NCBI GenBank assembly: GCA_044238935.1
Contig: JBIICI010000014.1
Span: 1 to 47,451, forward strand
Origin: JBIICI01 sp044238935
GTDB taxonomy: Bacteria > Pseudomonadota > Alphaproteobacteria > Micavibrionales > Micavibrionaceae
DNA: 47,451 bases
Direction of reading: 5' to 3'
Part shown: positions 44,101 through 47,451 of the stretch, piece after piece
Numbering within the stretch: the first letter of the stretch is position 1
Layout: each line of letters opens with the position of its first letter
Translations under genes and position numbers: made by a program
The notes under the pieces: generated by a model
Seen by the model: the letters and a program-made list of their open reading frames with translations, nothing else
Told to the model about the DNA's origin: nothing
Database searches by the model: none

Positions 44101-45159
44101 AAGGCGAATATCTTTAATTCCTGCCTGTGTCAGGGTTTTTAGCTCATTTGCTTGTGACACACCATCACTGTTTAGGTCTTGCCAAACGCGCAGCTGTGAC
44201 CAGTTGGCATCTGTGCTGCTGATGATATTATTGCCATTACTATCCACCGATTTTAAATTCGCAAACCCATCCGCAAAGATGGCATTATTGCCAAACAACT
44301 CATTCTGTCCATCCACAGTCCCGTTAGCATTTTTATCCCACACTAACAACGCATCACTGGGTTTCACCCATCCTGAGGCTTCCTTAAACCCATCATTGTC
44401 AATATCCCAATAGACTGATCCTTTGGGCAATAAATCATAACCATTCTTGTTTAAATCAATCACCAAGGGCGACAGCATCAATTCTGTTTCGTTGAAATTT
44501 TTTAAAACCAATTTTATCCACTCCGCAGGTGAAATTATACCTGATTCAGAGCGTTTTAATATCAAAAACGCATCATCAATATCAGGATTGATGATGCGAC
44601 TTCTTCCTTCAAAAATAATCTCGTAGGATTGTGGGGATACGCCTTGATCTGCATTGCCAAACACATGAGTTAAAACATTGTTCTTTAGGGTTCCGTTTTG
44701 GATAAAAGGATTTGATCCTACCACATATTTAGGTTTCATCTGAACACCCCAATTAAACCAATCATCATTTGCATAGTTAACTGTGGGGTTCAGATAATGT
44801 GTTGCCTTTCCAATGATGGATGGCTGACCTCCTACAAACCCTCTTAAATAATCTGATACTATTTGTTTCGTTTCTGACGATGCAACTGGTAAATTTCTCC
44901 ATGAACCGCCGTTTTCTAAAACAGGTTGATATTGAGTGGGCTTGTTGATAACGTCTTGAATAGTTGATCCATACCACGATTGTGATGCAACCCTGTTTAT
45001 AATGGATGCAACGACGCTCTGATAAGCAATTGCCCCATGGTCTTCTGCTGAGTAGCTAGAGCTATTCATATAATTATACAAAAATTTTCCCTCTGCCTCA
45101 GCTATTCTAGACAATGCATCCAAGTCATCATTGTTAATTGATATTTGTTTTAGCGCCAT
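41128..45159 (-). CDS. RTX protein with N-terminal SleB-like cell-wall hydrolase domain
   Basis: This large exported protein has 1343 residues from the ATG at 45159, which has GGAGAA 7 bases upstream (an in-frame ATG 18 bases earlier overlaps the previous gene). Residue numbers count from that earlier ATG. Residues 21-175 look like a SleB/CwlJ hydrolase domain: SRIAEAEG with candidate catalytic Glu27, IAYQSVVASIINRV, TIQDVINKPTQYQPV, KATHYLNPTVNY and THVFG. Residues about 238-345 have EF-hand-like calcium loops (DIDNDGFKEASG, DKNANGTVDGQNELFG, DLNSDGVSQANEL). From 598 on come five blocks of GGxGxD nonapeptides, alternating with HCBP-like domains. The C-terminus lacks RTX repeats and fits a type I secretion signal. 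No signal peptide. No ABC exporter lies in the window. Confidence 0.88.
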   Translation of the reverse strand: MALKQISINNDDLDALSRIAEAEGKFLYNYMNSSSYSAEDHGAIAYQSVVASIINRVASQSWYGSTIQDVINKPTQYQPVLENGGSWRNLPVASSETKQIVSDYLRGFVGGQPSIIGKATHYLNPTVNYANDDWFNWGVQMKPKYVVGSNPFIQNGTLKNNVLTHVFGNADQGVSPQSYEIIFEGRSRIINPDIDDAFLILKRSESGIISPAEWIKLVLKNFNETELMLSPLVIDLNKNGYDLLPKGSVYWDIDNDGFKEASGWVKPSDALLVWDKNANGTVDGQNELFGNNAIFADGFANLKSVDSNGNNIISSTDANWSQLRVWQDLNSDGVSQANELKTLTQAGIKDIRLGSFVVAIDQTVEGNKILLESRVTMTDNTTRKIGDVWFAYDNINSVYDGDYALDVRTLFLPTLRGYGKLPDLHIAMSKDEVLLNRVSALSTLTKADLLSANVDIEGIMKSILYRWAGVENVADGSRGVDMDAKTMAFLEMILDEPFIQTAFENATNPGWRTAPLLTQAFQNAMSEMLTRLLMQTEVGKVLWGEGLAYDLTTDQVNHASKVIFSHTVDRVYLDSDNDSDLLIGNEKNNLIQANGGNDIIKAGAGNDQIYAGSGNDTLIGGIGNDVLQGSDGDDVYVYNRGDGADVISEFQGNDIIQFGSNIAFGDISVKRSGSIGTGGSDLTNLDLFVSGTKVITLNLHFSGSNAGSTGGRVESVTLADGKIIDLTQFKDIVGTTGNDTLKGSDRTWLRDDVIYGGAGNDKINGGAGNDILYGGDGNDTLDGHTGDDRLYGGYGSDKYVYGSGTGRGTDIIRDESGLGDFIVLGADYTTANVTLERVGQYDLSINSQGKRLILIENQFLSGYAVEKLYLGDGKILDLLNIKQTVTGTAGNDTLYGTNTAGGDILYGLDGIDYLYGYDGNDDVYGGAGNDILYGGNGDDVLDGELGNDQLYGGAGDDRFVYSGGLDRIGDNGGSNDRIVISALASGNVAYTLVDLRVERSPNSQSDLDVFLKGSKILTIEQQFSVDSGIEFIQFSNGQSYDLRTALYPVIGDNNSNYLQGISQGGNPNDVIVGNGGDDYLYGYGGNDTLTGGLGNDYINGGIGNDTIIWKTGDGIDRLSDEGGIDNVVINGAFSASNVTYSRNNGDLDILLKGAKSLILDNHFYSSNSIETLTFDDGSVFSIKDIRFVTNGTTGNDSLYGSDAQDQINGNAGNDWIFGAGGNDIIKGGAGNDELYGQAGADRFVFDKAHGNALDTIYDFRRSEGDQLDLSDILDAYDPLTHAISDFIRITERDSNSYIDIDVNGGGNSFVNTAKLWFVTDLTTGSTATLAELNNLVATNVLIA
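41422..43395 (-). repeat. RTX nonapeptide arrays in ~150-residue modules
   Basis: Within the SleB-RTX gene five runs of GGxGxDxxx-type repeats start near residues 598, 741, 892, 1060 and 1198, counting from the ATG at 45177, and hold about 30 units. Each of the first four is followed by a beta-rich segment ending in a module such as VEKLYLGDGKILDLLNI or IETLTFDDGSVFSIKDI, so the DNA is a higher-order repeat of about 450 bp. Each run should fold into a calcium-bound beta-roll after export. Confidence 0.85.
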
Positions 45160-45173
45160 ATTATATTCTCCAT

Positions 45174-45752
45174 TCATTTACATTTAGAAAATTGCCATAT
45201 ATTTGCATTCAAAAAATCAAGCGATTTCCAAAGATTTTGATCATCCCCCTTTATAAAATATTTTGTATTAGACCAATCAAAATACTGCAATTTAAGCCCG
45301 AATTTAGGAATAATCACAAAATAAGGAAGGTCTTTTTTAAAACTGTTAACATCGTAAAAGTTTTTGTCTAGAGGGATGAAATCATAAGATAAGTCGCTTT
45401 TAAATTCTTGAAGATCGTCCAGCTGGTTGTATTGCCCCCAATATGCAGATAATTGGCACACTCCCAGTCCTCCAGAGCAACTATAGGCTGTTCGCATCTC
45501 ACTCCGAAGGGTATCTTTGTTATCATAAGCTAAAAAGTGAACAAAAAATTTGATAGAACTAATTTCTTTGTCAGGGAAGCTAAACTTCATTCTTAATTTA
45601 TATGGAAACTTTTCTTTTGTGTGAAGTTCATAAATCGCCTTATCAAGCGGACAGCTTTTAATTGCATCTAAATTCACTTGTTCAGCGGCATTGATACCAA
45701 AGGCACAGACTAAACCAAAGCCTAATAAAAATAAAAAACTCCATAATTTCAT
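45174..45752 (-). CDS. Sec-exported protein, candidate immunity or inhibitor
   Basis: The family is not recognised. The 192 residues start with a signal peptide (MKLWSFLFLLGFGLVCAFGINAAEQ region, cleavage near NAA-EQ), so the mature protein is periplasmic. Four cysteines remain (KSCPLDK, YSCSGGLGVC, KCK at the end), probably forming disulfides. The mature part is Phe/Tyr/Lys-rich, with an FFVHFLAYDN strand and a short acidic segment. The gene sits between two peptidoglycan-hydrolase genes and ends 15 bp before the start of the RTX gene. A Sec-exported small protein beside a secreted hydrolase is the usual place for a self-protecting inhibitor, but no sequence motif proves this. Confidence 0.65.
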   Translation of the reverse strand: MKLWSFLFLLGFGLVCAFGINAAEQVNLDAIKSCPLDKAIYELHTKEKFPYKLRMKFSFPDKEISSIKFFVHFLAYDNKDTLRSEMRTAYSCSGGLGVCQLSAYWGQYNQLDDLQEFKSDLSYDFIPLDKNFYDVNSFKKDLPYFVIIPKFGLKLQYFDWSNTKYFIKGDDQNLWKSLDFLNANIWQFSKCK

Positions 45753-45839
45753 AAAAACTTATTCACTTTCGAATCAAATAATACTCAAAATCTAAAAGCC
45801 TTAATAGGAAAAGTCAATACAAAATAAACAAATTTTATT

Positions 45840-47075
45840 TTATGCAACCAATGTTATATGTTTTTGATTTAGATTGTCGTTTTCTGGGGTTAATTCCAAA
45901 CGCCGCTTTGTGAAATTTTGCACCATATTTAACAAAGTTTCATCTTTGCTCATCGCAACATGCAAATCCGCCAACTTCCCATAGCCACGCACCGTGGGTA
46001 AGAAGAGGGTGCGGAGGTCTAATTCCCCTGCATCAGCAACACGACTATTCAAATTATCAAAATTAAACCAAACATCGGCGATTGTGCCTGTGGTATTGTT
46101 GGTTTTCGTGAAGGTTGAAATATGGGTGACTTTGTTGCCATTGATGGTTTGATTGGTGGTGGTATCGTTTAGGGATATTGATTTGATCCCTGCTTGCGCC
46201 AAGGTTTTCAGCTCACTTGCCTGTGAAATCCCATCACTATTGACATCTTGCCAAATGCGGAGCTTGGCAAAGTCTGTATCACGGCTATCAATGCGATTAT
46301 CTTTGTTGCTATCCATCGCCGTCAAAACAGTAAATCCATCAATTTTATCTGTTCCAAATAATTCACTGTGATTATCAATCACGCCATTTGCATTGCGATC
46401 CAACGCCAACAACCCATCATCTTTGCCCACCCAAGCGGAGGCCTCGCGGAATCCGTCATTATCAATATCCCAATACACTGATCCCGCGCCATTCAATGCC
46501 GATACCTCAATCCCATCGCCATCCAAATCAAGGATAAGAGGCGATACAGGCGCTTCGGCTTCTTCCATCAATCCAAAAACACCACCAATCCATTCACCTT
46601 TAATTATCGGCCCTTCGATGGTTTTTGTTTCAGGATCAGTCGTATCAGGAAAATCAAATTCACTTGGATTGTAAACTTGACGGTTTTTCACAAGAGGATT
46701 AGGTGCGTCTTTGATGACTTCAAAATGCAGGTGATAGCCTGTTGCTTTTCCACTGTCACCAACCAGACCAACAGGATCATTTTTTAAGATTGTAGATCCT
46801 TTTGTTAAAGTAGAGGGTTGATCCAAATGCGCATAGAGTGTAAAAACTCTTTGACCACTAACATTATGTTCAAGTACAATATAATTCCCCCAGCCGGGAG
46901 GATTTATACCAACGGCATAGACTTTTCCATTTGCAGCACTTGGAATTGGCGTCCCTTTGGGTGCAGAATAATCTTCGCCTTTGTGGAACTGCAAAGTCTC
47001 TGGTTTTTTAGGATCATTTCTAATCGCAAACTTAGATGATTTCTTAAATGGTAAGCCAGGATCATATACGGCCAT
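45840..47075 (-). CDS. M23 (LytM) peptidase fused to EF-hand-like region, no secretion tail
   Basis: The protein of 411 residues has no signal peptide. Residues about 25-140 are an M23 peptidase domain with zinc ligands H31 and D35 (HKGED), H83 (YAHLD) and H115-L-H117 (YHLHFEV), acting on peptidoglycan cross-links or stem peptides. Residues about 178-290 have calcium loops DLDGDGIE, DIDNDGF, DRNANGVID and DVNSDGIS. From SVYWDIDNDGF to YGKLADLHVAMSKDETLLN it is closely similar to the SleB-RTX protein. After residue ~386 similarity ends in a short tail (NFTKRRLELTPENDN...), and the RTX repeats and type I signal are missing. AAGGA precedes the ATG. It may be a truncated copy, or need another export route. 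Confidence 0.88.
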   Translation of the reverse strand: MAVYDPGLPFKKSSKFAIRNDPKKPETLQFHKGEDYSAPKGTPIPSAANGKVYAVGINPPGWGNYIVLEHNVSGQRVFTLYAHLDQPSTLTKGSTILKNDPVGLVGDSGKATGYHLHFEVIKDAPNPLVKNRQVYNPSEFDFPDTTDPETKTIEGPIIKGEWIGGVFGLMEEAEAPVSPLILDLDGDGIEVSALNGAGSVYWDIDNDGFREASAWVGKDDGLLALDRNANGVIDNHSELFGTDKIDGFTVLTAMDSNKDNRIDSRDTDFAKLRIWQDVNSDGISQASELKTLAQAGIKSISLNDTTTNQTINGNKVTHISTFTKTNNTTGTIADVWFNFDNLNSRVADAGELDLRTLFLPTVRGYGKLADLHVAMSKDETLLNMVQNFTKRRLELTPENDNLNQKHITLVA

Positions 47076-47104
47076 AATTTTATTCCTTTATATTTTGTAG
47101 TTGC

Positions 47105-47425
47105 TTAATCGTCAATGCCATCTTCGTTATCTATGTAACACATGTAATCTGTATAACCTGGGGTTAGGCCATCCTTAAGAAAGGCTACATTGTCTTGATG
47201 TTTCATAGAGGGTGAAGATAAATATTGTATTTTTTTCTGAGTTATTTTTTCAATTTCTCTTTTCAGTTCTAAGGGAGATGCTTTTACTTTAACAATAAAG
47301 ATGGAGTCTAAATATGGAATTGACAGCTCAACAGCATCAAAACCATAAAATTTTTCTTTGATTTTATAAGTTACATAACTTCTTTGATGATGTATGATAG
47401 GGGCTTTATACTCTCTTTTCTCCAT
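47105..47425 (-). CDS. Hypothetical protein, possibly continuing beyond the window
   Basis: The 106 codons from the ATG at 47425 encode a soluble, mixed alpha/beta-looking protein (AVELSIPYLDSIFIVKVKASPLELKREIEKITQKK) with an acidic end (DNEDGIDD). The frame stays open upstream to the window edge, so the true start may lie outside. No ribosome-binding site is clear before this ATG. It ends 29 bp before the M23 gene and is probably in the same transcript. No family recognised; it could be an immunity protein for a gene further upstream, but that is a guess. Confidence 0.5.
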   Translation of the reverse strand: MEKREYKAPIIHHQRSYVTYKIKEKFYGFDAVELSIPYLDSIFIVKVKASPLELKREIEKITQKKIQYLSSPSMKHQDNVAFLKDGLTPGYTDYMCYIDNEDGIDD

Positions 47426-47451
47426 ATAATAATTGGCGCTTCTATTTTTAG

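Overview
The window is a chromosomal stretch of an AT-rich alphaproteobacterium. The evidence is the MipZ-type ParA ATPase overlapping an SdhE-like gene, the secA / parvulin / mutT arrangement, a DUF1491-like protein, a CobS-type AAA+ ATPase, a Fur/Mur-type regulator without an obvious C-terminal cysteine motif, and class I PHA synthase and depolymerase. KdsA implies a Kdo-containing LPS and so a Gram-negative envelope. I cannot fix the order; a low-GC lineage such as a Micavibrio-like group is a guess.

Layout. 1-7.4 kb is a minus-strand run: hypothetical exported protein, exonuclease III, exported alpha/beta-hydrolase lipoprotein, KdsA, enolase, exported cyclophilin and GH13 alpha-glucosidase. 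7.5-10.6 kb on the plus strand holds panC, an exported ankyrin protein, an SCP2 protein, a 144-bp inverted-repeat element and a serine-acetyltransferase homologue lacking the usual catalytic histidine. 10.6-13.8 kb (minus) holds a predicted beta-helix protein, a J-domain protein and PHA synthase. 13.9-18.1 kb (plus) holds an OmpA-like lipoprotein, homoserine dehydrogenase and lysyl-tRNA synthetase. 18.2-19.4 kb (minus) is mipZ-sdhE. 19.4-21.9 kb (plus) is aminopeptidase P and a chorismate mutase, facing mrp. 23.2-26.5 kb is hflK-hflC-recF. Next come tRNA-Arg(CCG), PHA depolymerase, a divergent CobD/CbiB-like membrane protein facing cobS, secA, and the divergent parvulin-mutT pair. RNase P RNA lies at 34.7-35.1 kb.

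From about 35.2 kb the content becomes more accessory: a small P-loop kinase, a truncated GNAT gene, a P1B ATPase with a TPC motif, a methyltransferase with an eroded SAM loop, an IS630-type transposase remnant, a DUF1491-like gene, and fur plus a DMT permease overlapping by 4 bp.

The most interesting region is the last 6.3 kb, a minus-strand gene cluster. It encodes (i) an M23 (LytM) peptidase joined to a calcium-binding EF-hand-like region and ending without a secretion signal, (ii) a 192-residue Sec-exported protein of unknown family, and (iii) a 1343-residue protein joining an N-terminal SleB/CwlJ-like cell-wall hydrolase domain, the same calcium-binding region, and four to five RTX modules with a type I secretion C-terminus. 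I infer a calcium-dependent secreted peptidoglycan-hydrolase system, perhaps antibacterial or predatory, with the 192-residue protein as a candidate periplasmic immunity factor. The immunity role is not demonstrated by sequence.

Several intergenic palindromic repeat families are scattered through the core region.
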